In this document: positions 16,692 to 24,449 of the stretch, piece after piece | How positions within the stretch are numbered: position 1 is the first letter of the stretch | Layout: every line of letters begins with the position of its first letter | NCBI GenBank assembly: GCA_910585665.1 | Contig: CAJUFI010000010.1 | Coordinates: forward strand, 12,617 to 76,616 | Direction of reading: 5' to 3' | DNA: 64,000 bases | From: an uncultured Acetatifactor sp. | Lineage (GTDB): Bacteria; Bacillota; Clostridia; Lachnospirales; Lachnospiraceae | The notes under the pieces: generated by a model | Seen by the model: only the letters and a program-made list of their open reading frames with translations | Told to the model about the DNA's origin: nothing | Databases searched by the model: none | Translations under genes and position numbers: made by a program

Positions 16692-17429
16692 TCACATCCT
16701 CCCCAACAAAGCCCCCTTCACATTCCTGGAAAACAGGCATCTCTCCCCGTTCTTCATCCGTATCTCCCGCCCCTTCAAATCCAGCTCCGCAATCTGATCC
16801 ACATTCACCAGATAAGCCCTGTGGGTCCGGAGAAACCTGCTCCCCAGCTGCCCCTCCAGCTCCCGCAGGCTTCCGATAAAGTCAAACCAGTCGTTCATCC
16901 CATGTAAAGCGATCCGATGAGTGCGCGCCGTGGCCTCGAAAAACAGAATCTCATCCATTGGCACATGCTTCACCACATCCATCACCTTCACGGAAAAGTA
17001 CTCCCTGCGCTCTCCCTGCTCCGCCCGCATCCGCTGGGTAATCACAAAAAGGCTCTGCCTGAGCCCCTCCTCCATCTTCTCCCTGCTCTCTTTCACGATA
17101 TAATCCAGCGCTTCCAGATGATAGCGGAACGTCTCAAACGCCAGGTTCCCATAGGCCGTCACATACACCAAAAACCCCCTGGGATCCAGCTTCCTGATTT
17201 CCCGCCCCAGGGCGAACCCGTCCATGGCCTCCCCTTTCAGCTCCACGTCCAGGAAGTAGATTCCCCGCCCCGGAGCCTCCCTCACCGCCTCCAGGATCTC
17301 CAGCGGGCTGCCGCTGCACAGGGCGACCTCCATGTCATATCCCTCTATCATGATCTGTTTCTCCAGGCATTCCCTCTGAATCCCCCGGACGTTCTCCTCG
17401 TCCTCGCAAATATATACAGGCAGCATTTC
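16692..17429 (-). CDS. LytTR-type response regulator
   Basis: 245 residues from ATG 17429, which follows AAGGAGTGAGGAA. The receiver domain begins VYICEDEENV, with phospho-acceptor Asp60 in YFLDVELKG and VTAYGN after it. The LytTR DNA-binding domain (about 140-245) has the typical FFEATARTHRI, FLRTHRAYLVN and LFSRNVKGALLG. The AgrC-like kinase gene is the nearest upstream gene on this strand, so they form a pair. A 70-base duplication of this gene's 5' end creates a small leader frame ending at its ribosome binding site, and a MITE lies just upstream of that. The MATE pump gene is probably in the same operon. Confidence 0.9.
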   Translation of the reverse strand, partial: EMLPVYICEDEENVRGIQRECLEKQIMIEGYDMEVALCSGSPLEILEAVREAPGRGIYFLDVELKGEAMDGFALGREIRKLDPRGFLVYVTAYGNLAFETFRYHLEALDYIVKESREKMEEGLRQSLFVITQRMRAEQGERREYFSVKVMDVVKHVPMDEILFFEATARTHRIALHGMNDWFDFIGSLRELEGQLGSRFLRTHRAYLVNVDQIAELDLKGREIRMKNGERCLFSRNVKGALLGRM

Positions 17430-17529
17430 CTCACTCCTTACCCCGCTATCATAATCCGCTTCTCCAGGCATTCCCTCTGAATCCCACGGACGTTCTCCTC
17501 GTCCTCGCAAATATATACAGGCAGCATTT
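17359..17529 (-). repeat. Direct duplication of the first 70 bases of the response regulator gene
   Basis: 17359-17428 and 17460-17529 are identical except for one base (C/A). Each contains the ATG and the first 23 codons. The 31 bases between them hold the stop of the duplicated copy and the ribosome binding site of the real gene. Both copies are in the same orientation. Confidence 0.95.
17438..17527 (-). CDS. 29-residue leader frame copied from the start of the response regulator
   Basis: ATG 17527 follows AAGGAGAGAAA. The peptide begins MLPVYICEDEENVRG like the real regulator, diverges after residue 23 and stops with TAA at 17438. The AAGGAG of the next gene overlaps that stop. Ribosomes finishing here are 9 bases from the real ATG, so the frame could couple or dampen translation of the regulator. 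Whether the peptide has a role is unknown. Confidence 0.5.
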   Translation of the reverse strand: MLPVYICEDEENVRGIQRECLEKRIMIAG

Positions 17530-17537
17530 TCTCTCCT

Positions 17538-17642
17538 TAGGAATTGTCGGAAAATAACTGATGCAACTTGTTTAGGAGAAAGCCCAGAAATACAACGAAA
17601 ACGGCTATAAACTCGCATCAGTTATTTGTAGACAATTCCTTA
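17538..17642 (-). repeat. 105-bp palindromic MITE-like element, copy B
   Basis: Same element as 14419-14523 in opposite orientation: starts TAGGAATTGTCGGAAAATAA and ends GTAGACAATTCCTTA. It lies in the gap between the kinase and the regulator genes, inside a probable operon. Its end abuts the Shine-Dalgarno of the leader frame, so a transcript from the kinase would carry the hairpin. Confidence 0.8.
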
Positions 17643-17741
17643 TTATAAGTTCCGCATCCGCCCAGCCCTGCACCCAGACATGGGCAGAGATCTTTCGGCC
17701 GCGAAAGGAGTGCGTCCGTAAATCCCCTGGGGCCATCCCCC

Positions 17742-19112
17742 TCACCCTGCGTTCCTCTCCTGCACCTTGAACTCCTGGACAAAATAGCCCTCCTCCACCG
17801 CCGTGGCCGGCAGCACGTTCCCATACCCATCCAGAATCTTCCGATAGCTGGCCAGCCCGATCCCCCGCTCCGCCCCTCTGGTGGAATAGCCCTGCTGCCA
17901 GATTCTGTGGACGTCAACCTCGTGGTACAGCCGGTTCTTCACCCGGAACGTGGTATACCCCTCCTGGCAGCTGATCATGATATGCACCCGGGCGTCCTCC
18001 TTTCCCCTGACCTCATCCATGGCATTGTCAATCAGAATCCCCAGGCACCTGCACAAATCCGTCGTCCTGCATCCTGTCTCACGAAAGGGCCGCATCACCT
18101 CCAGCTCACAGGCCGTGCCCTCCTTCTGCATCTGGGCGATTTTCGCCAGGAGGAGCCCTCTCACCTCTGTCATGCAGACATTGCCCAAATGGGACATCTG
18201 CCGGATCTGCCCGCCAATCTGGCTGTCGAAATCCTCCGTCAGCTCCCGGATGTAATCCATGGCCTCCGTCAGCTCCCCCTCCTTCGCCGTCAGGTACATC
18301 CCCGACATCATATTTTTGTAGTCATGCCGGAAGCGCCTCATCTCCTTCTGCATCCCCTCCAGCGTCCTGATATAGGCCTCCTGCTGCTGGACGATCAGCG
18401 ACTGGGCGGCAGCTTCCTTCCGCTGCCACTCCTCCCGCCCCTTATAGTGGAAGACGATCAGCGCCGCAATCAATACCAGGTAGGCAATGCTCATGCTGCT
18501 GTTGCGGCTCATGCCTCCATAGGTGAACAGCGCCATCATACTATATATCAGAACGGGATAAGCACTCAGGCAGAGCATGCCCCAGTTCCAGACGTCCCTG
18601 TGCTCCAGCCACCGGCGGTACGCATCTCCCACCTTCAATTGATGCAAAAGGAACAAAATCAGCAGAATGGCAGCCGGCCCCAGTATATAATTGGACAATA
18701 AATACCGAATCCTCTCTTCCCCGATGCTCAGGTCATAGGGCCTTTCAGACGTCAGGATAAAGACCATCATCACAGAACTCTCCGCCGCAATGCCCGCAAA
18801 CAGCACAATGCCCCAGCACCGTCTGAACCTCTCCCGGAAAAGAACACCGATGCAAAGGGCGTTCCCAATCAGCAGTACATATTCCATCAGAATGGACACA
18901 GAATAATACCGCAGCAGGCCCGCCTTGTAAAGCAATGCCGCAGCCCCTGCTTCCATCACGATCCACACAGCCGCCAAAACGATTCCGCCGCCCCGGAACT
19001 TCCCCTTGTCAAAAGAAAGAGTCCTTAGAACAAACAGCCCCGTACAGACAACCATAGCCAGGCTGAAAGCGCCTGAAAACAAATCATAGCCAAACACACT
19101 CAGAAAACTCAT
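17742..19112 (-). CDS. AgrC-like sensor histidine kinase (GHKL type)
   Basis: 456 residues from ATG 19112; a GTG eleven codons upstream is a weaker choice. Six or so membrane helices fill the first 225 residues. A short coiled linker follows, then the phosphoacceptor motif RFRHDYKNMM (His near 263), N box LGILIDNAMDEV and G box RGIGLASYRKIL. This is the quorum-sensing/peptide-sensing layout. It pairs with the LytTR regulator downstream. No AgrD-like peptide or AgrB protease gene is nearby, so the signal is unknown; the adjacent MATE pump is a plausible target. Confidence 0.9.
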   Translation of the reverse strand: MSFLSVFGYDLFSGAFSLAMVVCTGLFVLRTLSFDKGKFRGGGIVLAAVWIVMEAGAAALLYKAGLLRYYSVSILMEYVLLIGNALCIGVLFRERFRRCWGIVLFAGIAAESSVMMVFILTSERPYDLSIGEERIRYLLSNYILGPAAILLILFLLHQLKVGDAYRRWLEHRDVWNWGMLCLSAYPVLIYSMMALFTYGGMSRNSSMSIAYLVLIAALIVFHYKGREEWQRKEAAAQSLIVQQQEAYIRTLEGMQKEMRRFRHDYKNMMSGMYLTAKEGELTEAMDYIRELTEDFDSQIGGQIRQMSHLGNVCMTEVRGLLLAKIAQMQKEGTACELEVMRPFRETGCRTTDLCRCLGILIDNAMDEVRGKEDARVHIMISCQEGYTTFRVKNRLYHEVDVHRIWQQGYSTRGAERGIGLASYRKILDGYGNVLPATAVEEGYFVQEFKVQERNAG

Positions 19113-19158
19113 GCTCCGCCTTTCCCTGTCCCCGCCGTCTCCCACGGCTGACGAACAG

Positions 19159-20547
19159 TCAATCTGCCACGATATTGTTCAGCCACACGCCCTTCTTCAC
19201 CAGCACAAACCCAATGGCGCATTTTATCAGATCCAGCATCTGGCAGCTCAGAAACAGAATCGCTATGGACATAGTCGTATGGCGGCTGAGCACATAGGCC
19301 ACCGGGATGCTGACGCACCAGAGGAACACGCTGTCGAAGAGGAACGTGATGATCGTCTTCCCCCCGGAGCGCAGGGTGAAATAAGTGGTGTGCAGAAAAG
19401 CGAATACAGGCATACACAATGCCGATACCCTCAAAAGGAGCATGGCTAGGCGCTTCACCTCATCGCTGGTATTGTACAATTGAGGGAACAGCGGCGCCAG
19501 CAGGGCCACCACCGCACCCATGGCTATGCTGCTCGCCACCGCAAAAGCGATGAGCTTCCTGTCCGTATCCTTGGCCGCCTCCATCTTCCCGGCCCCCAGC
19601 AGCTGTCCCACCAGGATGGACACGGCGCTCCCCATGGCCACGAACACCACATTGAACAGATTGGAAATCACCGTGGAGATATTCAGAGCCGCCACCGCGT
19701 CCAGCCCTCTGGTGGAATAGCACTGGGTCATCATGGCCGTGCCCGCCGACCAGAGAATCTCGTTCACCATCAAAGGCGTGCCCTTCCTGGCAATGTTCCA
19801 AGTCAGCTGGCCAGGGACACGGAGCTCCTGGTAGGCTCCCACGATGAAAGGCATCTTCTCCGGATGGGCATGGGTCCAGACAATGACCACCGCCGCCTGC
19901 ACATACCGGGATATCACAGTGGCGATGGCAGCGCCCACCACCCCCAGCACAGGGAAGCCGAATTTTCCGAATATCAGCAGATAATTCAGCGCCAGGTTCA
20001 CCAGCACAGCCGCCACCCCCGCGGTCATGGGCACCTTGGTCTCCCCGCCCTCGCGCAGGGTGCTGGCATAGACCTCCTCTATGACGAAGGGCGGCAGTCC
20101 AACGAACATCACCCAGAGATATTCCTTCCCGTACTCCAAAGTGGCCTGCAGGGCCGGGTCATTGCCCTCCCCGTGCAGATACATCTGTATCAGCTGTTCC
20201 CCGCCCAACGCCAGCACAAGGATGCCCAGCACCAAAATCCCCAGGCACACATAAATCTTGAAGCGAAGGGTATGGCGGACGCCCTCCTGGTTCTTGCAGC
20301 CAAAAAACTGCGCGCCAAAAATGCCCACCCCCGAAATCGCGCCGAAAATAGCCAGGCTGAAGACCATCAGCAGCTGGTTCACAATGGCGATGCCCGACAT
20401 CTGCTCCGTCCCGATGCGCCCCACCATGATATTGTCCAGCAGCCCCACGAAATTAGTGATGCCGTTCTGAATCATGATGGGAACCGTCACGCCCAGCACT
20501 TTTCCGTAGAATGCCCTGTCGCCAATCAATTTCTTCCTGTTGTCCAT
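19159..20547 (-). CDS. MATE-family multidrug/cation efflux pump
   Basis: 462 residues, twelve predicted membrane segments in two related halves, the usual MATE length. Typical sequence: PIMIQNGITNFVGLLDNIMVG near residue 22 and NEILWSAGTAMMTQCYSTRG at the start of the second half. MATE pumps export organic cations or drugs in exchange for Na or H ions. ATG 20547 follows GGGAGGAAAGAG. The kinase gene starts 47 bases past its stop. Confidence 0.92.
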   Translation of the reverse strand: MDNRKKLIGDRAFYGKVLGVTVPIMIQNGITNFVGLLDNIMVGRIGTEQMSGIAIVNQLLMVFSLAIFGAISGVGIFGAQFFGCKNQEGVRHTLRFKIYVCLGILVLGILVLALGGEQLIQMYLHGEGNDPALQATLEYGKEYLWVMFVGLPPFVIEEVYASTLREGGETKVPMTAGVAAVLVNLALNYLLIFGKFGFPVLGVVGAAIATVISRYVQAAVVIVWTHAHPEKMPFIVGAYQELRVPGQLTWNIARKGTPLMVNEILWSAGTAMMTQCYSTRGLDAVAALNISTVISNLFNVVFVAMGSAVSILVGQLLGAGKMEAAKDTDRKLIAFAVASSIAMGAVVALLAPLFPQLYNTSDEVKRLAMLLLRVSALCMPVFAFLHTTYFTLRSGGKTIITFLFDSVFLWCVSIPVAYVLSRHTTMSIAILFLSCQMLDLIKCAIGFVLVKKGVWLNNIVAD

Positions 20548-20642
20548 CTCTTTCCTCCCGATTCAGCCGCTACCCAGCGGCACCTATACAAAAAACGCAT
20601 GCATTTTCATTAACCTACAGCATAAATCCTGAGCGCCCCCGC

Positions 20643-21167
20643 CTATGGAGGACTCTGGAGACCTTCCGCCGTCTCCTCCCGGTCTTCGCCCATCATGTCA
20701 AAACAGTATCCCAGATAGATGATATGGGACATGGCCGTGATGGCGCAGCGCAGTATCTTCTTCTCCTCGCTGGCGGCGCTCCCCACCTCCTCCAGCGAAT
20801 CCTTCAGCCCGAAGATATGCTGCAGCATATTCTCCAGCTCCTGGCAGAAATAATCGTAGGCCACCTGCGTCTCATAGGTGCGCTTCTGCATGGCGAAAAG
20901 CCTGCTGATATTCTCCATGGACAGCACATTCTTGGCCACGGAGAGGAAGAAAAGATACGCAATCTGCTCCGCGTAATACTGCTTCTTCACCGGACTGGCG
21001 ATATATCCCTTTTTCACATAATTGCTGACCATGGAAGCCGTGATCTTCTGACATCCAAAAGTCTCCAGCACACCGTTCACGTACCTCACCACCTGGTCCA
21101 GATACAGCCCCATATCCGGCAGCTCCTGATACCTGGGCATATGTAATCCACAAATGTCGACGCTCAT
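20643..21167 (-). CDS. DUF1836 protein, MerR-like putative regulator
   Basis: 174 residues from ATG 21167 (GGAAGGG upstream). The DUF1836 pattern is visible: LYLDQVVRYVNGVLETFG, ITASMVSNYVKKGYIASPVK and YYAEQIAYLFFLSVAKNVLS, which resembles a MerR-type winged helix. An alpha-helical tail with CQELENMLQ follows. DNA binding is likely; targets are unknown. It lies 95 bases upstream of the MATE gene on the same strand. Confidence 0.85.
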   Translation of the reverse strand: MSVDICGLHMPRYQELPDMGLYLDQVVRYVNGVLETFGCQKITASMVSNYVKKGYIASPVKKQYYAEQIAYLFFLSVAKNVLSMENISRLFAMQKRTYETQVAYDYFCQELENMLQHIFGLKDSLEEVGSAASEEKKILRCAITAMSHIIYLGYCFDMMGEDREETAEGLQSPP

Positions 21168-21393
21168 ACCGCACCCTTCCTTCACTCCGGAGGGCCACCC
21201 CTGCTGCAGGCAATGGCCGCCGGATTCCTTCTATGTCCAAAACCTGCAAATCATTATAAGGCAGATTCCCACCAGCGTCAACAACATACGAAAAACCTCT
21301 TGACAGGTTTTTCAAAAACTGATATAAAGGACATATAATAAGCTTCTCAAAAACCGATAGTCAAGTTATGAATATTTTCAAGGAGGTATCCCT

Positions 21394-22224
21394 ATGAAAT
21401 ATAAAATCGTATCCGACTCCGCCGCGGATCTCCTGGCCATAGATCAGGCGCCCTTTGCAAGCGTCCCCCTGCACATCATCATCGGCTCCCGGGAATTCAT
21501 CGATGATGAAACCGTCGACCTGGCCCAGATGGAGGAGGCCCTCTCCGCCCACAAAGGCCGCTCCAGCACTGCCTGCCCGGGGGTGGACGACTGGCTCCGG
21601 GCCTTCGGGGATGCCGATGCCGTCTTCTGCGTCACCATCACCAGCGCCCTGTCCGGCAGCTACAATTCCGCCATGTCCGCCAGGCAGCAGTATGAAGAGC
21701 GCTATCCCGGCCGCCTGGTGCACGTCATCGACTCCCTGTCCGCCGGGCCGGAGATGGTTTTGATCGTGGAGCGGCTGCAGGAGCTGGTTCTGTCCGGCGC
21801 GACTCCGGAAATCATCCGAACCGAAATCACGGACTACACCAGGCACACCCGCCTGCTGTTTTCCCTGGAGACCCTGCGGAACCTGGCAAACAACGGACGC
21901 GTCAGCCCCGCGGCGGCTAAGCTGGCAGGCATCCTGGGCATCCGCGTGGTAGGCCAGGCCAGCGACCAGGGCGAGCTTGCGATGCTGAACAAATGCCGCG
22001 GGGAACAGTGCGTGCTGTCCAGCCTCCTGAAATACATGAAAGAACTGGGATACCAGGGCGGAAAAGTCCGCATCTCCCACAACGGCAACGGAAAAATGGC
22101 CGCCGCCCTGGCGGCCCAGATCAGGGCGCTGTTCCCGAACCCGGACATCCGCATCTACGCGGCGCGGGCCCTGTGCAGCTATTACGCGGAAAAAGGCGGC
22201 ATCCTGGTGGGCCTGGAATGCTGA
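21394..22224 (+). CDS. DegV-family fatty-acid-binding protein
   Basis: 276 residues. The DegV start KIVSDSAADL and the conserved VFCVTITSALSGSYNSA (near residue 83) are present, then VIDSLSAGPEM, LETLRNLANNGRVSP and a C-terminal domain with VRISHNGN. DegV proteins hold a fatty acid; FakB members present it to the kinase FakA for phosphorylation. No fakA is nearby, so the exact role is open. ATG 21394 follows AAGGAGGTATCCCT. Confidence 0.9.
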   Translation: MKYKIVSDSAADLLAIDQAPFASVPLHIIIGSREFIDDETVDLAQMEEALSAHKGRSSTACPGVDDWLRAFGDADAVFCVTITSALSGSYNSAMSARQQYEERYPGRLVHVIDSLSAGPEMVLIVERLQELVLSGATPEIIRTEITDYTRHTRLLFSLETLRNLANNGRVSPAAAKLAGILGIRVVGQASDQGELAMLNKCRGEQCVLSSLLKYMKELGYQGGKVRISHNGNGKMAAALAAQIRALFPNPDIRIYAARALCSYYAEKGGILVGLEC

Positions 22225-22282
22225 ATACTGATTCTCCTTCCATAAAATGCCTGCCCTCAAGATGCCTGCCCTCTATAATAGA

Positions 22283-22320
22283 ACAGGAGACCTGGCGCCC
22301 TGAAACGCAAGGTCTCCTGT
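22283..22320. terminator. Perfect 11-bp hairpin between convergent genes
   Basis: ACAGGAGACCT (22283-22293) and AGGTCTCCTGT (22310-22320) around a 16-base loop. Neither side has a strong T-run, so termination is probable from position (between degV and the SGNH gene) but not proven. Confidence 0.5.
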
Positions 22321-22418
22321 CATGATACATACTTCAGCGCCATAAGGCATCCTGCCCCCTTACACAGGGCGCGTACAACGAGAGTGTTTTCTGCTGGCTG
22401 CGGACACGGCCAGCCCTG

Positions 22419-23078
22419 TCACAGGTATTTCCGCAGGTTCTCCAGCACCACCCGGTACCCGTTGGCATACATATGGATTCCCTCGACAGTGTACGCTTTC
22501 TTCAATCTGCCGTTCTCATCCGTCAGGCCCTGGTTCACATCGATATAGCGGCAGCCCATCTTCTCCGCCAACCCCTTCACCGCTTCATTGGCGGTGCGGA
22601 TGTTCTCATTGTTGCGGGTGGCGAACATGCCCCTGCCCCACTCGTCATCCGGCACTTCGTTCACTGGATAATAGGCCATCATATAAATCTCCGCCCCGGG
22701 CAGCCGCTCCTGTATCATGCCGATAATCTTGCCGTAGTTCTCCATGAGCTTTTCCAAGCGGTACTCCGGCCTGCTAATGTCGTTGGTTCCGATATTGATG
22801 AATATCTTCCCCGGCTCTGTCCCGAACACCATCTCCTCCATGCACTGCAGCATGTCCTCCGTGGTGAAGCCCCCGATGCCCCGATTGTAGATCACCGCGT
22901 CCATCTCCTCGGTCATCCGCAGTTCATCGATGGGGAACTGCTCCATCAGCGAGGAGCCCGTGAAAAGAATCTCCCCCTTCTTCACTTTCTCGTTCAGTAT
23001 CCGGTAGCGCTCCAGCCGCTCCCACTGATTCCGCACTGCCTGCGTCCGCGTCTCCTTCGCCGCTTCCTGTGTGTCCAT
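22419..23078 (-). CDS. SGNH/GDSL-family hydrolase
   Basis: 219 residues. Block I LFTGSSLMEQ has nucleophile Ser42, block II has Gly70 in NRGIGG, block III has Asn99 in NIGTND and block V has His202 in EGIHMYANGY. The usual Asp three residues before the His is replaced by Glu199. No signal peptide, so it is a cytoplasmic esterase or acetylhydrolase of unknown substrate. ATG 23078 follows AAGGAGGATG. Confidence 0.9.
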   Translation of the reverse strand: MDTQEAAKETRTQAVRNQWERLERYRILNEKVKKGEILFTGSSLMEQFPIDELRMTEEMDAVIYNRGIGGFTTEDMLQCMEEMVFGTEPGKIFINIGTNDISRPEYRLEKLMENYGKIIGMIQERLPGAEIYMMAYYPVNEVPDDEWGRGMFATRNNENIRTANEAVKGLAEKMGCRYIDVNQGLTDENGRLKKAYTVEGIHMYANGYRVVLENLRKYL

Positions 23079-23104
23079 CCTTACATCCTCCTTCTATCAT
23101 CCGT

Positions 23105-23169
23105 CTCCCGAAATCCCTGCGCCGCTTACGCTACGGCTTTCCGGGAGATTTTTGATGCCGAAAGCCTAT
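23105..23169 (-). promoter_or_regulatory. Leader hairpin of the SGNH gene, possible degenerate copy of the structured leader element
   Basis: Minus strand: ATAGGCTTTCGGCATC, then a hairpin with arms CTCCCGGAAA and TTTCGGGAG. The first block matches the start of the leader element before mfd and sua5 (ATAGGCT.TCGGAAT), and the hairpin matches the position of its conserved hairpin, with about 50 bases missing between. The hairpin is certain; membership of the family is tentative. Confidence 0.4.
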
Positions 23170-23325
23170 TCCCATTTCCAACTTTCTCTCCATTTCCTAT
23201 CATAACAGATATTCTCCTAAAATAACAGGCAGAAATGAAAATAGTCTCTTTTCAGTAAAGTCAAAAGCTCGAAAGCAGTTTTCTTTTACGGATTTACGGA
23301 TTTTTAAAATATTTGCAGAAATTCC

Positions 23326-23371
23326 TTGACATAATCCTCCCCTTCATGTATTATGTAATTACGGAATTCCG
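23326..23371 (+). promoter_or_regulatory. Strong promoter with palindromic operator for the ArsR-like regulator gene
   Basis: TTGACA (23326-23331), spacer of 17, TATTAT (23349-23354). The perfect palindrome CGGAATTCCG (23362-23371) covers the expected transcription start. The downstream gene encodes a winged-helix regulator, so autorepression is a natural guess. Confidence 0.7.
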
Positions 23372-23424
23372 GAAAACCACAAACACACGATTTATAGAAC
23401 ACTATTTTCGAAAAAGAGTTCCAA

Positions 23425-23536
23425 CGGATAGAGAATCAGGCATTGGGTCAGGACAGCACCTGGAAAAGCGGGGAACCGCCCCAAAAGAGTTCCGGAAAGC
23501 AGCGCGCTATTGGTCTGGAGATTCCGAGAGGATATG
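23425..23536 (+). promoter_or_regulatory. Structured leader element, copy i (upstream of the ArsR-like gene)
   Basis: Shares long runs with 28042-28164 and 58866-58999, for example CTGGAAAAGCGGGGAACCG and GAGATTCCGAGAGGATATG. The conserved hairpin has arms TTCCGGA (23490-23496) and TCTGGAG (23514-23520) with AGCAG in the loop. The TTTTCGAAAA blocks at 23404 and 23538 could close the whole element. It lies in the transcript leader and ends 35 bases before the ATG. See findings. Confidence 0.7.
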
Positions 23537-23571
23537 TTTTCGAAAAAAGCACAGAAAGGAATGGTGATTGA

Positions 23572-24192
23572 ATGACGGAACGAGATTACGGGAAAGAAAT
23601 CGACGCTCTCAGAGAGCAGCTGGAAAATCTTCAGGACATGGTGCAGGCATCGCTTCCCAACAAGCCCTCCGCGAAGAAGCTGGAGAGCGTACAGGTCATG
23701 CAGGGAATGCATCCCGACAGCCGTCTCAGCGATCTGATGGAAGAACTTTGCCATAAAACGGAGGAGCGGAACGGAAGCGGCCTGGTCTCCTATCTCGGCA
23801 TATACCAATCCGGCGGGCGGCAGTCCAACTGGATACGAAGCACTGTCCCCACCGAGGATCTGCTCTCCCTCATCGAGAGCGGCATCGCAAGCAAAGTATT
23901 GGCCTGCATCGGCAACCCAAACCGCCTTGCGATATTGCTGGAGATACTCCGCGGCCCCAAGTCCGTAACAGCGCTGGTGGAGAAATGCGGCTTCGGATCT
24001 ACCGGACAGGTCTATCATCACATGAAGCCGCTTCTGGCCGCCGATATCGTCGTGGAGGATGAGCATCAGAAAGGCTTTTATGTCATCCAGCCCCACAAAG
24101 TACAGGGTGTCATCATGCTTCTGACAGGCATCAGCGATATGGTGGACGAAACCTTCACCAAGGGGACATGGAATGATGCCGAGGAGAATTGA
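23572..24192 (+). CDS. ArsR-like winged-helix transcription regulator
   Basis: 206 residues. A short coiled N terminus (EIDALREQLENLQDMV) and a middle domain precede the ArsR-type helix-turn-helix at about 125-185: SKVLACIGNPNRLAILLEIL, SVTALVEKCGF, STGQVYHHMKPLLAADIV. No metal-binding cysteine pair (CxC) is present, so metal sensing is unlikely. ATG 23572 is preceded by GAAAGGAATGG. The leader of about 210 bases carries a candidate operator and the structured element. Confidence 0.85.
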   Translation: MTERDYGKEIDALREQLENLQDMVQASLPNKPSAKKLESVQVMQGMHPDSRLSDLMEELCHKTEERNGSGLVSYLGIYQSGGRQSNWIRSTVPTEDLLSLIESGIASKVLACIGNPNRLAILLEILRGPKSVTALVEKCGFGSTGQVYHHMKPLLAADIVVEDEHQKGFYVIQPHKVQGVIMLLTGISDMVDETFTKGTWNDAEEN

Positions 24193-24207
24193 GGGAGCGC
24201 ATTCCTT

Positions 24208-24309
24208 TCAATCTTCCAGATACTCTCTATAGTCCGCCTCGCTGGCAAAAAGGATGTATTTCCCATCCACCAGTCCCATGTAGCCGTCCGATGTATTGTA
24301 TCCTTTCAT
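24208..24309 (-). CDS. 33-residue small protein
   Basis: ATG 24309 follows AGGAGGTAAC. The peptide MKGYNTSDGYMGLVDGKYIL then FASEADYREYLED ends at TGA 24208. It is Tyr/Gly/Asp rich and acidic with no membrane segment. I recall very similar short proteins (MKGY.T..GYMG.VDG.Y.LFA.E..Y.EY) in Lachnospiraceae genomes, but cannot verify this. It lies downstream of mfd on the same strand with an AT-rich hairpin between, and converges with the ArsR-like gene. The function is unknown. Confidence 0.75.
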   Translation of the reverse strand: MKGYNTSDGYMGLVDGKYILFASEADYREYLED

Positions 24310-24368
24310 AAAAGTTACCTCCTATTTCAAAATCAGTGTTGTAAGCTGTTCTGATATAGAAGGTAACA

Positions 24369-24400
24369 TTTTTTGAGGGTCATAAAACTCTCTCAAAAAA
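24369..24400. terminator. AT-rich hairpin downstream of mfd
   Basis: TTTTTTGAG (24369-24377) and CTCAAAAAA (24392-24400) form a 9-bp stem, giving a U-tail on either strand. It lies between the mfd stop and the small-protein gene. Confidence 0.5.
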
Positions 24401-24449
24401 ACATTTGTTCGTCCCTCGGAACCTATTATCGAAATAACTCCGCCGCCGT

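Noticed and set aside
23313..23567. 84-codon frame upstream of the ArsR-like gene
   Set aside because: It spans the promoter, operator and structured leader element and has no ribosome site.
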